64,000 bases of DNA from Mytilus edulis (Eukaryota > Mollusca > Bivalvia > Mytilida > Mytilidae): contig NC_092355.1 of NCBI RefSeq assembly GCF_963676685.1, forward strand, positions 59,679,613 through 59,743,612, written 5' to 3'. Below the pieces are notes generated by a model, which was not told the origin of the DNA, searched no databases, and saw nothing but the letters and a program-made list of their open reading frames with translations. This document shows, in pieces, positions 12,500 to 25,028 of this stretch; the stretch's first letter is position 1, and every line of letters begins with the position of its first letter. The translations under genes were made by a program, and so were the position numbers.

Positions 12500-14198
12500 A
12501 TGGCTGTTTCACAGTCTACCGAAAAGGCCCAAAATATGGCCTTGTGTCAGTTCTGTGAAGAATCTACTATTCAGTGGAAATGTATAAATTGTGGTTTGTT
12601 TTTGTGTCAATTTTGTTGTTCAAAGATTCATAGAAAAATAAAAACTTCTCAGGAGCATTCAATAATAAACTTGAAAGACTGTGGAACCAAAGAGTCTATA
12701 GCAATTATCCAAAAAGTGGATCTTGAAAATATGCCATGCACAATCCACAGTGAAAGAAAATGTTGGGTCTACTGCAATGACTGCAGTGATCCTATTTGTG
12801 CGGAATGCTCAACAGAGTCCCATAAAAAGCACGAATACAAAATACTACATGAATTTTTTGACTCTATGATTTCGAATATTCTTGCTATGAAAGATAGATT
12901 AGAAACAGAGATTCAATGGTTTAAGCATGAAAAAGAAATACTCGAGCAGCTGCTTTCAGATGGAGAAGGAAACTTCCAGGAGACAAAGAATAAGATTATT
13001 CAAACAAAAAAAGAAATGAAGAAAGTAATATCAACATATGCTAGTGATCTGCTAGAAGAACTAGAAGAAGAATGGAGACCGATGGAAATCAAAATCAAAA
13101 GAAAACTTTCGACTCTAGAAAAGAATAAAGATGAATTAGAATCGAGGGAAAGGCTTCTGGATATCACACTCCTTTCTCATCAATCTTCGGATATTTTTTA
13201 TGTAAGTCAAACACTAGACAACACACTGCCAAACAAATCTTTGAGACCAATACAACACAGAAAGACAAAGTTTATCCCAGGTATCAAGTTCAGGGAATTT
13301 AACAGTGAAATGTTTACTAAGATTGGTGACTTTTACACTGTTCCAGCTCTAGAACAAAATCTTAGTTACAAAACTGATATATCAGTTGTGACAAAGATAC
13401 ATTGTGACAATGATGACTTGTTGATAGGTAGTTGGTTTGATGAAAAACTGCAAACAGTTATATTTGATGATACTATTGACATATTAAGCGTAGTGATGGA
13501 AGTTAAAATTAGAATTTATGACATGGCACAACTACAAAATGGAAACTTAATTATATCATCAAGAAATCACAACTTACGGCAATATGCAACAAATGGACAA
13601 GGAAAAATCTTTCAAGTCGTTCTCACCGTTTAAAACATTAGGTGTTCATGTAAGCGCAAAAGATCAAATATTAGTAGGACTGGTTGAATCACATGGTCTT
13701 ACAATACCTACACGGAACAGCGTCAGGAGAGTTGTGGTTATGAATCAAGATGGTTTCATACAACATACTTATGAGTATGACTCAAACAGTCGGAGAATAT
13801 TTTCATGGCCGAGACGAATAACGACTCATAATGACAACATATTTGTTGTCGATCTTAAAAATAAAACATCAGAAGGAAGGGTTGTAGTGTTAGACTATGC
13901 TGGTGAAATCCAATGGACATACACTGGTTGTAATAGTTTACATTCAAATCTGTCTAAATTTACGCCCCAAGACATAGCAGTTTCACCATATGGCATGATA
14001 GTGGTTTCTGACAGAGACAATAATACTGTACATGTATTAAGTCCCACTGGAGAGGTTATAGAACATGTAGAATTGAAGATATTTGGCATAGATATACATT
14101 TCAGTATTTGCATTGACCAATACGAGAGTTTGTGGATTGGCTGTAATACAACTACAGATGAAAATAAGGCCAAGATTGTTCATCTGCAACTAATATAA
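12500..14198 (+). CDS. TRIM-like protein: B-box 1, B-box 2, coiled coil, propeller-like C-terminus (frameshifted)
   Basis: Single-exon gene of the expanded bivalve TRIM-like class; there is no RING domain. The start ATG sits in a good context (AAAATGG). B-box 1 ligands are C16, C19, C28, C31, C36, C39, H44 and H53. B-box 2 ligands are C80, H83, C92, C95, C100, C103, H108 and H111. A long, charged coiled coil covers about residues 120-225. The C-terminal half carries repeated short beta-rich units resembling NHL/TRIM71-type propellers, for example around the IAVSPYGMIVVSDRDNNTV segment. The reading frame shifts at about 13,603-13,615. Frame one ends at 13,633, and a second frame continues in register with the family pattern to 14,198. 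One extra base, most simply in the A5 run at 13,603-13,607, accounts for it; without it the protein would be 565 residues. TRIM-like proteins usually act as ubiquitin-pathway or innate-immune scaffolds, but without a RING ligase activity is not expected. Confidence 0.85.
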
Positions 14199-14436
14199 GG
14201 CGTTAAACAAGTTTTAAAAATAACATTGCAATGTAATTTCATTTTTAACCAAAAAAATGGTTGATAAAGGGCTATCACGTGGTATTTTCTCAATTAAAGA
14301 CAAATCGTGGAACACATACAAATTTTCATTTATTATACATATATTAGAATCGAATGGTTAGAAAAGACAATTAACTTCCGGGAAAAAAGGACTACGTTTT
14401 TTTCCGAATTAGAGATTCTAATTTCAAACTTTAAAG

Positions 14437-14745
14437 AAGAGGGGCGAAAATACCAGAAGACAGTCAAACTCATAGATCAAAAATAAATTGACAATGCCAT
14501 GGCTAAAAACGAAAAAGACAAAGAGACAAATAATAGCACACAAGGTACAACATAGAAAACTAAAGACTATTAAGTAATAAGGACCCCGTAAAAAAATGGG
14601 GGTTATTCAAGTGCTCTGGAAGGGTAAATATATCCTGCTCCACATGCGACACCCGTCGTCTTGCTCATGCTATTACAAACCTGGAATATAGTCCAATTCG
14701 GTCGGTCACATTCGTGAAAATGGAACGGGAAAATCACTTTCTGCG
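14437..14745 (+). repeat. R2 repeat copy
   Basis: Begins AGAGGGGCGAAAATACCAGA and includes CTCCACATGCGACACCCGTC. It is the most complete match to the 4,790 copy and lies about 240 bases downstream of the B-box gene stop. Confidence 0.85.
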
Positions 14746-15019
14746 ATTTGCAAAAATAAATAATTTGATTCTCTAATGGTATGCAGCTTGAAAAACCCTT
14801 CTGGATTATGCAGTGGTTTTTAGGCAACTGTTTGAGTTTTCTTTTTTCTTGCTATGGTTTATTCAAGCTTTTACATATTGTGTTACTGCTATAAGGTACT
14901 ACTATAACCTCAGTATTGGTTATATCCGTTACAATAAGTTAAACATGCTATGTTTTATCATATACGTGTTCTGATAGGATAGAAAAAGTCAGATACTACG
15001 GGAACAACAAGTTAAATTA

Positions 15020-15245
15020 TGAGAGAGGCGAAAAATACAATAAGGACTTTCCAACTCCTAAGTCAAATATAATCTGACAATGCCATTTCTAAAAAGACAA
15101 ACAACAGTACACAAAACACAACACAGAAACCTAAAGACCGCACCACACCTACACCACGAAAATCTGGAGGTGATCTAAGTTGCTCCGGAAGGGTAGACAG
15201 ATCCTGCTTCAATAGTGGCATCAGTCATGTTGCTCATGATTGAGT
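15020..15245 (+). repeat. R2 repeat copy, diverged
   Basis: Shows the GAGGCGAAAAATACAA start, the CTGACAATGCCATTTCT core and a TGGCATCAGTCATGTTGCTC tail, with more substitutions than the other copies. Confidence 0.8.
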
Positions 15246-15289
15246 TAGGCTCTTGATAGTGCTAACAAATGATACATCCGACATAAATA

Positions 15290-15660
15290 AAGAAAACAGA
15301 GGTATACCGCTGTTTGAAATTCATAAATCGATTAAGAAGAAAAACAAATCCGGGTTACAAAACTAAAACTGAAAGAAACACATCAAATATAAGAGGAGAA
15401 CTACGACACAACAGAACCACAACATTAAAATGTAACACACACAGAAACGAACTATAATATTACAACGGCCATTTTCCTGACCTTGGTTTTGTGGTTAGCC
15501 AAATCTCCCGCTTTTATGGCAATGTTAAATATAACATTCAAATGACAACATTACATGACAGGACCACAATACAAATAAATGGGAGAATATATAAGACAGA
15601 GAAACACACAAAAAATTGCTAACAAAAGGTACCATGTTTAAAATTTAATACGCCAGATCC
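15290..15660 (+). repeat. R1 repeat copy, truncated
   Basis: Matches 1,120-1,680 in the same orientation, including TATAAGAGGAGAACTACGAC and CACACAGAAACGAACTATAA. A further fragment of the R1 start lies at 16,020-16,100. Confidence 0.8.
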
Positions 15661-16019
15661 GCGTTTCTTTCACACTATACAAACCAGTGACGCTGAGATA
15701 AAAAAAAAAAAAGTTCAAAAGCCAAAACAAGTACAAAGCCAAAACAAAATACAATGTTGTACATGTACAACATTCGGTAAACAATAAGTTGATGAATGTA
15801 AAACAAGATAAAGCATATTTACATAAAGCTTTATGATTGTTGTCTAGATAGAAGGATGATATGAACAGACCCTGGTATGTACAAGAACGATACCTTGGGT
15901 CATAATTGTAACGTGCTAGTTCACAAGGAAACAATCCGCCGGAAGATATTATTCTGACTAAAAGCCGACCAAGTTTTGCTTCTACTCCAAAATATCGCGT
16001 CTTCACTTACATGAATAAA

Positions 16020-16100
16020 TAAAGGCAACAGTAGTATACCGCTATTCAATAGTCATAAATCGAATAAGCAAAAATAAATACAGGTCACAAACCAACCCTA
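16020..16100 (+). repeat. R1 repeat fragment
   Basis: Only the first 80 or so bases of the family (AAAGGCAACAGTAGTATACC onward) are present. Confidence 0.7.
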
Positions 16101-16317
16101 TGGGAACACATCAACTATAACAACAACAGAAACACTGTACTGCAACAAAGGCAAACGTCAACATACCTAGACACGGACTATTTGATAACAACTGCTATAC
16201 CTAAAAATAAATCAGCAAATACCATTTTTTTTATTTCTTCGTTTTCCTTGCAGCAGTTAGTTTTATAATATTATTAATTGCTACCTTAATTTGATATTAA
16301 TAAGTATTAAAATGTGC

Positions 16318-17202
16318 TTTGTTATTAAATGCAATATCAGTATTTAGTTCTAATATATAATCTTAAATCAATCCTAATGCTATCTTATTCATTCTTATGT
16401 GACGTCATTTTTCATTTTTTGATGATCTGTTTTACAAATTCAAATGACGTCATTTTTTCGTCATTTTTCAGTTTCAAATAGGACGTCACTTGGCGTAGAG
16501 GTTTAAACTTATTTGGATGTGTCTACTTTTGTGTTTCAAATGTCTGGTTATGTAAATGTATTTCAGTTGTTTCCTGTAATTAGTTAATACTTCAGTTTTA
16601 TCATGTACATCTTTTGAATATTCATTTTATAAAATTTACTGTTTGCAAAAGTATAAATTATTCTAAATTATAGGGATTCTCTGGTAACTAACAAAAAACC
16701 CTTGCTGTTTTTGGCACAATCTTTTTGATCTTTTGGTCCTCGATGCTGTTCAACTTAGTACTCGTTTCGGCTTTTAAACTTTTGTATCTGGGCGTCACAC
16801 GTAGGTCTTGTGTGGACAAAATACACTTCTGGAGTATTAAAATTTTGAACTTGTTGCCTTTTGTTGGCTGTTGTTCGTGTGATTCTTTGTCAATTGTGTT
16901 CTCCAATTTATTTATGTTGTAGTCCTGTGTTGTCATTTTGATGTTATATTTCACATGGCCATAAAAGTGCGAGGTTTGGCATGCCACAAAACCAGGTTCA
17001 ACCCACCATTTTTTCCTTTAAAAATGCCCTGTACCAAGTCAGGAATATGGCCATTGTTATATTATAGTTCGTTTCTGTGTGTATTACATTATAACGTTGT
17101 GTCGTTTGTTTTCTTTTACTTTTGAGTGTAAATTCACATTGCGATAAGACGTGTCACGGTACTCGTCTATCCCAAATTCATGTATTTGGTTTTGATGTTA
17201 TT
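16318..17202 (-). repeat. R1 repeat copy, downstream part (split by insertion)
   Basis: The reverse complement aligns with 1,300-2,188. The missing upstream part of the same copy resumes at 21,756-21,928, so a 4.5 kb element has been inserted into it. The shared sequence breaks at TTTGATGTTAT on the left. Confidence 0.88.
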
Positions 17203-17246
17203 AATATAGAAATATAGTATTTATAGAAATATAGTATATAATATAG

Positions 17247-20200
17247 GACTCTAAAGTGCGATGGGGACGCTAAAGTGCGATGGATACGCTAAAGTGCGAT
17301 GGTATACGCTAAAGTGCGATGCTTCCATACGCTAAAGTGCGATGGTCCGCGAAAGTAAAGACGTTAGAAATGTAGTTGGATTATGACGTTAACAGTCGTT
17401 TATACAAACTAAAAATGAACACGCCGGAAAATAACTACAGACATTTGATTAACAACTTTTAAACCAAATGTCAATGACTTAATTAATTTAATTAATTTAA
17501 ACAATACCGTGCTATGTCGGGTAAAGCAAAGGTGTTTTATTTTGGTGGGTTGAAGAAGAACTTGTATCCTGCTGTCGACCGTTTTACTATAGTCCCTGTC
17601 GTCGATACAAGTAGTATTTGCATAGATATCCTCTATCCTGCTTTTATTATAGGGAAAACGGTAGTATTTAATTTTCCCAGCATTAGGTTGGCCTTTTGTG
17701 TACCCAAGGCAGGTGAAGGAAGTCCAATTAGGAGCGCTGTGATTGGATGTAAGGGTACAATATATTTTTTATTTATCTATGAATAACTGCAGTGTGTATA
17801 TTTACAATATAAATTTTAAAACCTATTGAAATATTTTCTAGAGAATTATTCGAAAAGACTTGCAAAATTTCATAAATTTGGTGCAAAATGACGGTGGGCA
17901 TGGATAACATAAACAAGCTCCGTTGGAAGTTGGTCATGATACTATTTGGCTTTAATTTTTAAAACAGAGTAATAAAGTACTAACACAACATATAACTGTT
18001 TTATCCAGGTTTTTATCTTAAAAAGTGGTAAATTTAGAAAATGTTAACATTGTCGCCAATGGCAGAATAAATAGTACCGTTTTCCCTGGAAGCAAACGGA
18101 TGCATTTAAATCATTGTTTTTGTTGTAGTTTATTATGCGGTCTCCGTTAAAATGTTGTCGCTCTTATTGAAAAGCAACGTCGGCAAAATAAAGGGACATG
18201 TTTTCGTGCGTAAATTATAAATTGTTGGCTAAAACATTAGCATGCACATTGCAGGATAATATAACATGAATGTGTAGTCGCTACAAAAAAGGCGTAAATT
18301 AAGCTCGGCAAACATCGCCTTTCTCTATCATTTAAATTAAACAAATAAATGTTACACATTCCGATAATAATTACATTTTGTATCTTTAATTATAAGGACG
18401 ATTGTAAGAGGAGGTGTTTAAATACGCCCAAATTGTAAAATCAAAGCGCTGTAAGCACTGTAGGCAGTTAACCAAAAACCAAGGCAAACATAATTATGAA
18501 AACTGTGGCAATGTTGCTTCAATTTTATTTTTTTAAGATTTAAAATAACAAACATTAAACATTCATATATAATTGTACATTTATGTTCATTTAATGAATT
18601 AATCATTAAGGCAAATAATTCATATTTTATCAAGGTTTTCAGTAGCAACGTATATATCAAGTGTATTTTTTTTCCATGGTCATGAGTCTCGAGTCAACAG
18701 TGGTACAAATTCGCAATGATTGCAGTTCTTCTAGTTGATCGTAATTGTTCGTATTAGTTGACTGTTAGTATTTCAAGTTGACTTTAGTACGAGCTTGTAA
18801 AAGTATGAATGGACGTGCTTCCCTGGAAAGAAAACTGAGTTTGTGTTCTACAGTAAAAAAGTTATGAGACACAAATCAGACAAATGTTTACTACTACAGG
18901 GATCAAAAGTGAGGTCTGACTGACCTGTCAATATTAATGTAAATGACTCCCACCTTTAACCCAAGTCTATGATGTCTAAGTTTGGAATAAAATGACAGGT
19001 GTTAGGTCTAGCAAAGTGATATGCATATGTGACGCCTATGAGATTGACCTTGTATGTCATTCAATATTTTTGAAATGACAAACAGGAATGAATATGGTTT
19101 AGGAGTTAGTATCTCAATCTTTTACAAGTTCTCATAACACACACAAGAGGGTGTGAGTGACCCTAGGGACTACCCCTATTTTTCATTTGATATTTTATAT
19201 TGTCCCATACATGAATATATATATGGTTAGGGGTGGGGGACCCCAGTGAGTTCCCCTATATTTCATTTGATTTGTTATATTGTCCAATACATGAATATAT
19301 ATGGTTGAGGGTTGGGGATCTCATCTGTTTCCAAGTTATCAAACAGGATTGGGTAGGGTGACCCTTAGGACTCTCCCTATATTTCATTTGATTAGTTCTT
19401 TTGTCCCATACATGAAAATATATGGTTTAATTTAAGGTTAGGATCTCGACTGTTTCCAAGTTCTCAAACAACAGGAGGGGTGGGGTGACCGCAGGGACTT
19501 CCCCTATATTTTATTTGATTTGCTATTTAGTCCCATACATGAGTATATATGGTTACGTGGTGAGGATCTCTACTGTTTCCAAGTTCTCAAACATGAGGGT
19601 GAAGTGACCCTAGGGACTCCCCTTATAATTCATTTGATTTGTTATATTGTCCAATACATGAATACATATGGTTTAGGGTTGGGGATCTCGACTGTTTCAA
19701 AGTTCCCAAACAGGAGTGGTAGGGTGACCCCAGGGACTCCCCCTGTATTTCATTTGATTGGTTATATTGTCCCATACATGAATAAATATGGTTGAGTGGT
19801 GAGGATCTCGACTGTTTCCAAGTTCTGAAGCAGGAGGTGGTGGGTGACCCTAAGGACTTCACCTATATTTCATTTGATTAGTTATATAGTCCCATACATG
19901 AATGTATATGGTTGAGAGGTGGGGATCTCATCCGTTTCAAAGTTATCAAACAGGAGGGGGTAGAGTGTCCCAAAGGACTCCACATACATATAATTTGCTT
20001 ACATTCAGGTATCATATAATCTAGTTGCACTCAGTGATATGTGTAAAATAAGAAACTTCCAGCTATTTTAACTGACCGATCAAAATTGAGAAAAAAATAC
20101 CCATTTAGTAATATGTTTACACTTTAAAAGCATCTAACTTGCTTTACCAACATTTATTCCTGATAAAGAAAATTTATACTATCACCAGGACCATATATAC

Positions 20201-21742
20201 TGTTCCCAGCTGTCACAAAGACTCACATTGTATTGGATTTTGACATTAAAAATTTTTTTAAAGTAATTTTGAGTTTCCTATGGATACCTATGGATCTTCA
20301 GAACGCTGGCACTGTTGCACCATTATATTCTGCTCTACTTCATCACCATTGTATTTAATTGTACGTTTCTCACATTTTCAGTACAAAATATTTTCTGTTT
20401 TTTATTTCTTTTACATATATCTTTTGGTTTTCAATTCTAGTGTTTATATTTATTTACCATGCAAAGATGTATTTTGTCATCTGTCTGATTTTTTTTAAAA
20501 ATTCAAAGATCGCCAAAACCCGGAATTACCCATATCCACTTCCGGAATCCGATATTAGAATTTTCTTCTCATGTCAGCCATTTTGTTTTCAATGTTGTTT
20601 TTGTCAGATACGATTTAACTCGAATTTACACATTATTTGTCGGCGATTTTTTCTGTATAAAGCTAGCGGTTGAACAAAATGAACATCGCTGTCATATATA
20701 ATAATGCTAAAAACAAGTTTTGAGATCTTTTATTAGGCGACTTTGGTAAAAAGGTTTGCAAAGTTATTTGTTTATTTCCTCTCAAGTCGTGCATATCGAG
20801 CGTAGCTAGTAACCAAGTCGACAGTCCGACTGGAAAAGTGGAAGTTCGCAGACCTCGGACAACCGCTAATTGAACCCCTGCCTCTAAATTGAAAAGATAC
20901 AAAAATTTCGTCTTATAATTTAAAATTGCCGCCAACAGCATGAACAGTGGAACTTATTTTAAGACTACTGACGTAGTTGACTACGTATTGACGACAAACA
21001 ATATTCCTACGACTTTTGTCATTTGGGAAATCTAAACTACTTGTCTTTAGAAATTTTCGGCGATTAAACATTTCATACATTTGTTCTTTGACAGCTTAGT
21101 CAAAATCTCAGGGGATAATAAACTACATAAAGATTCCTAATTTGCCCTACTTCCTATGTGCAACTTCAAAACTTTTGGATAAATCGACGATCATTTAAGG
21201 TTTTTCTGATCATATTTTTTGTAATCAAGAATTAAAAGTATGAAAAAGCTGTCCAATTAGTTATGAATAACATAACATCCAGCTAGATAATAACAATAGC
21301 ACATATTTCAGCATTTATTGGGTAGAACGCAAATCTAGGGTGCTCGCATAAGGCAGCTTAACTGCCTAAAAATCATTGACTAGTACAAGAAATATAGTAT
21401 TCTGTGCCACCTAAATTACTTTTTAGCAATTATTACGTGGTCGGTCTTTTAGAATCATTCACTTAAGACTACGGTTATATTATAATGCCTTTCACATATG
21501 GTATACCTTATAATACTAGATTTTACAAAAGAACTATTTTTACATTAAGTGTTCTTTAACGTTTTTTATAAAGGCCTAGAACCTTACCCTATTGGTCCAT
21601 CGCACTTTAGCGTGATATACAATCGTACTTTAGCGAACAAACAACCATTGCACTTTAGCGTGAGAAACCATCGTACTTTAGCGTAAACCATCGCACTTTA
21701 GCGTGACCATCGCACTTTAGAGTATCATCGCACTTTAGAGTC
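17247..21742. mobile_element. 4.5 kb transposon-like element with inverted subterminal motif arrays
   Basis: The ends are a perfect 17-base inverted repeat, GACTCTAAAGTGCGATG at 17,247-17,263 and its complement at 21,726-21,742. Next to each end sits an array of the same short motif in opposite orientation: CGCTAAAGTGCGATG about five times at 17,250-17,350, and CATCGCACTTTAGCG variants about seven times at 21,598-21,742. The element interrupts an R1 copy, which is good evidence of insertion. AT-rich extra bases (about 44 left, 13 right) lie between the R1 breakpoints and the repeat ends, and I could not define a target duplication. No transposase is visible inside, so it is non-autonomous or decayed. 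The interior contains a 120-base tandem repeat. Confidence 0.8.
19130..19990. repeat. Tandem repeat, about 120-base unit, 6-7 copies
   Basis: The phrase TCCCATACATGAATATATAT recurs in diverged form at about 19,203, 19,283, 19,404, 19,531, 19,650, 19,770 and 19,890. Spacing is 119-127 bases except for one shortened 80-base unit. Each unit also carries a GACTGTTTCCAAGTTCTCAA motif and a GTGACCC-GGACT motif. The array lies inside the 17.2-21.7 kb element, and its short open frames are by-products of the repeat. Confidence 0.9.
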
Positions 21743-21755
21743 ATACATATATATT

Positions 21756-21928
21756 TTATATTTGTTATTCTCGTGGGATTTTGTCTATGTGTGTTACATT
21801 TTAGTGTTATGTCGTTGTTCTCCTCTTATATTTAATGCGTTTCCCTCGGTTTTAGTTTGTTACCCCGATTTTGTTTTTTGTCCATGGATTTATGAGTTTT
21901 GAACAGCGGTATACTACTGTTGCCTTTA
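21756..21928 (-). repeat. R1 repeat copy, upstream part
   Basis: The reverse complement matches 1,114-1,310. Together with 16,318-17,202 it makes one R1 copy interrupted by the 17.25-21.74 kb element. Confidence 0.85.
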
Positions 21929-22137
21929 TTCGAACTCACGATCCCCCCACTAGACCCGAGTACGCTTTCTCTGGTTCACTCAAGCAGTTACAGACTTCTA
22001 GAAGTTTATGTTTGCATTTTCAGAGATTCAATAAAATACCTTAGTACTAATGAGACAATTTGCAATGGAACAATAGTATATTGATCGTTATAATGAGAAA
22101 AGGTGTGATGTGAATGAACCACGGCATACCAATTATA

Positions 22138-22355
22138 GAAGAGGGGCGAAAGATACCAGAGGGACACCAAACTCGACAAAAAAACACCTGACAACGCCGT
22201 GGCAAAAAAAAAAAAGACAAACAGACAAATGATAGAACACAATACACAACATAGAACATTACAGACTAAGCAACAGGAAACCCACCACAAACTGGGAATG
22301 ATTTCAGGTGCTCCGGAAGAATAAGCCGATTCTGCTACATATGTGGCACCCGTGA
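22138..22355 (+). repeat. R2 repeat copy
   Basis: Begins GAGGGGCGAAAGATACCAGA and ends near TGTGGCACCCGTG. It carries the CTGACAACGCCGTGGC core. Confidence 0.85.
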
Positions 22356-22959
22356 AAAGAGTATAAATAGTATACCGTTGTTTAAAAGAGAAAACTCAAA
22401 AGTACATGACAAGGGGTGCTATAAACAGTTTCGTATAAAAAAAAATCGAGGGGTTATTCCCCGTTTAAAAATAACCATGGAGGGAAACACCTATTTATTT
22501 ACTTAATTGGTGAAAAAAGTATCATGTTTTTTGTATTTGATTGTAAAAATTAGTTAATTAGCTTTCAATTAAAACAGGTTGAATGATTGAAATAATTTTA
22601 AAAATTATATTAAATATACATGTTTTGAGGTGAGACAACACTTTAAACATCCTGTTTTTTTGGCAGTGAAAATTGAAAACTTATTTGCAGCCACTGCCGC
22701 ATTTTCCGGAACAGAAGACCGTACCCTAAAACAATATACTTTTGAAAGGCCAGGTAAAAACCTATAAATTCCATACAGTTTTTGATTATGTAAAATGTGC
22801 CTGTATCATGTCTTCATTGGTATACACATGACCTGATTTCAAGTTTTTTATGTTCAAATTAGGCATTTTTCACTTTATTTTTATTTCAATATGTGGAGAG
22901 TTGTCTCATTGACAAATTTAGGAAGGACAAATTTAACGCTTCATTTAAACGTTGAATCA

Positions 22960-23009
<50 letters not shown>

Positions 23010-25028
23010 ACAGTCTCTTCCTTTAGTAGTATAGATAATATCATGGGGATAGTTAATGTTGAATCCGATTGTTTCCATTCAAGTGAAGTAGAAAATATAG
23101 AAAAAGAATAATTTTCTCTATTTAAGAAATAATTGATGTAAGCTATACTTTATTGTAGTTTTAACATGGGTAGGCATTATATTCGTGATTATTTTTGCCC
23201 GAGCGATAGTGATGTGGCTTGGGTCAATTAGTTCGATTCTGATTAGGACAATTAGATTATATATATGTCCAAAGTATATGTGTACAGCGTTTGTGCAGAC
23301 TTTTCAATGAACCTCCCTTATATGTTTGTAAACAAGCAAGCACTTGGCAATGTGATTTTTCAAAGAGAGGATTTTGAACAGCCCACTAGTGTCTAGGTCA
23401 AATATTTCAATTTCCATTTGCAACACATTACAGTCCTAATAAATGAATTAGTAACAATATGTGCATCATTTAAGTGTTTAGAAGTGTTTTAAGTTAAGGA
23501 AATATATTAAATGCATGCCAATTTGATAAAATTCGTTATTCTGCAGTAGTCAATATACGCATTTGAAAACAAATTTTATTGAATTTAGAGCATGGGTTTA
23601 TTCACAAAGCGAAAGAAGCACGTCATTTTAGAATTTCAAATAGAACTGGTTTAAGGATTTTTAAAAGTTTTAACTAAACAGTGCATCTTATGTTTCTTAA
23701 TTTCTACTTCACAATGATCTCTACAATGTAACATGTTCGGTTATGTTATTTACTCGTTGATAATAAAAAAAATACTTTTTCTTATGATATGTTTTATAGT
23801 AATTAAAGTTCGTTGAATATCATTTATTATTAGTAAGATAAATAGATACATGTTTACTCATTCAGTTTAAGGTCAAGGTTGTGTGATATCAGCTTGCCAT
23901 ATCTGATAAGGCATGTAAATAGTGTTTATTATTTTATTATTCGTTGCCACTTCACGCATTCCATGTCGATAAAATAGATAATAAACAATACTTTTATCAG
24001 GGGAAGTAATTCATTGTTTTCCGATTGTAAATTGATTTCTCACAATGCAAAACATCAAAAATGGTGTTTCTGAAGAAACGACAACAAAGTGTGCTGATGA
24101 TGTCCTTGAGTATGGATATCCATGAAAGTTAAATATTTGAAACATCAAAAATGGCCTAATTATGGACTGCAAATAGAAACTATAAAAAAGCAATGATTTG
24201 AGTAAATTTGTATTGCCTATTCAGGCATTTAGTACTCACAATCAGTAATTAAATGATAATCAGTCCATCAAAAATCAGCTTGAATGGATATTATTTCAGT
24301 TAATCACTTATTAAGGTGTTGTTTACAAAACTAAATTGAAAATAAATTAAGAAAACACATAAAATAAATAATCCAGATTTGTCGTATAACAATAGCATTC
24401 AAACATATTATTACATACCGAATTATCTTGTAATATTCAACTTTCTGTTATCACCTTATATTACCATGATTACTTAATAAATCCTTGATTGTAAAAATGA
24501 AGATGATTGGACAATTAAGGGTATTATTGTGTGTTTCACTTGACTAATATAGTTAAACTGAATGCGACCGGAAAAAAGATAAATGATAAGTTAACTGAAA
24601 GCATTTAAAATTTTAGTTTTAGGAAATGTTAAATAACATGAATAATATTGACTACAACAGGAAATAAATTGGAGTGCAGTTATTGAAAACCTTCTAATGA
24701 GTCGCACTTGACATATATTTGTATATTTACAATTGCAAAGATTTAATCATTATTTTTGTAATTATTAAAATATTTTCTTTTTTTAAATCATCCTTATATA
24801 GTGGTAGAACATATATGCAGAAAATTAAATTTGAAACTCCCATGTAAAAATTAAAACCGTACCATGTGATCCATGTTCTCACTATGGTGAAGGATTAATG
24901 GTTGTCATCAAGCGTTAAACATCAACCCAGCCATCAAAATGTTCTTGTGTAACACTCGTTTCGTCTCCTAGGATTTCGCCAACCAAGTAGTAAGCACTTC
25001 GGAGCTGACATAAATATCAATTGTATGG
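22356..25028. other. No gene seen
   Basis: AT-rich intergenic DNA with scattered repeat fragments, such as 24,215-24,340 (similar to 6,415-6,535). No splice-supported ORF, tRNA or clear inverted repeat was found. Confidence 0.45.

Noticed and set aside
13895-14173. 92-codon frame opposite the B-box gene
   Set aside because: Antisense shadow of the propeller-like coding sequence.
15638-16006. 122-codon minus-strand frame
   Set aside because: Low-complexity, Cys/Phe/Tyr-rich translation of AT-rich DNA overlapping an R1 copy; no domain.
16688-16987. 99-codon minus-strand frame with a matching copy at 1,601-1,819
   Set aside because: Conserved between copies only because both are R1 repeats; it contains no known domain and is not maintained at other R1 copies.
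17250-17350. Regular short repeats resembling a CRISPR array
   Set aside because: Spacing is irregular and too short, repeats occur inverted at the far end of the same element, and the genome is animal.
17514-17786. 90-codon open frame near the left end of the 4.5 kb element
   Set aside because: No recognisable domain or homologue; it could be chance or a captured first exon (a GTAAGG donor-like site lies near 17,745). Not supportable as a gene.
19520-19862. Overlapping frames of 91 and 79 codons on both strands
   Set aside because: Translations of the 120-base tandem repeat.
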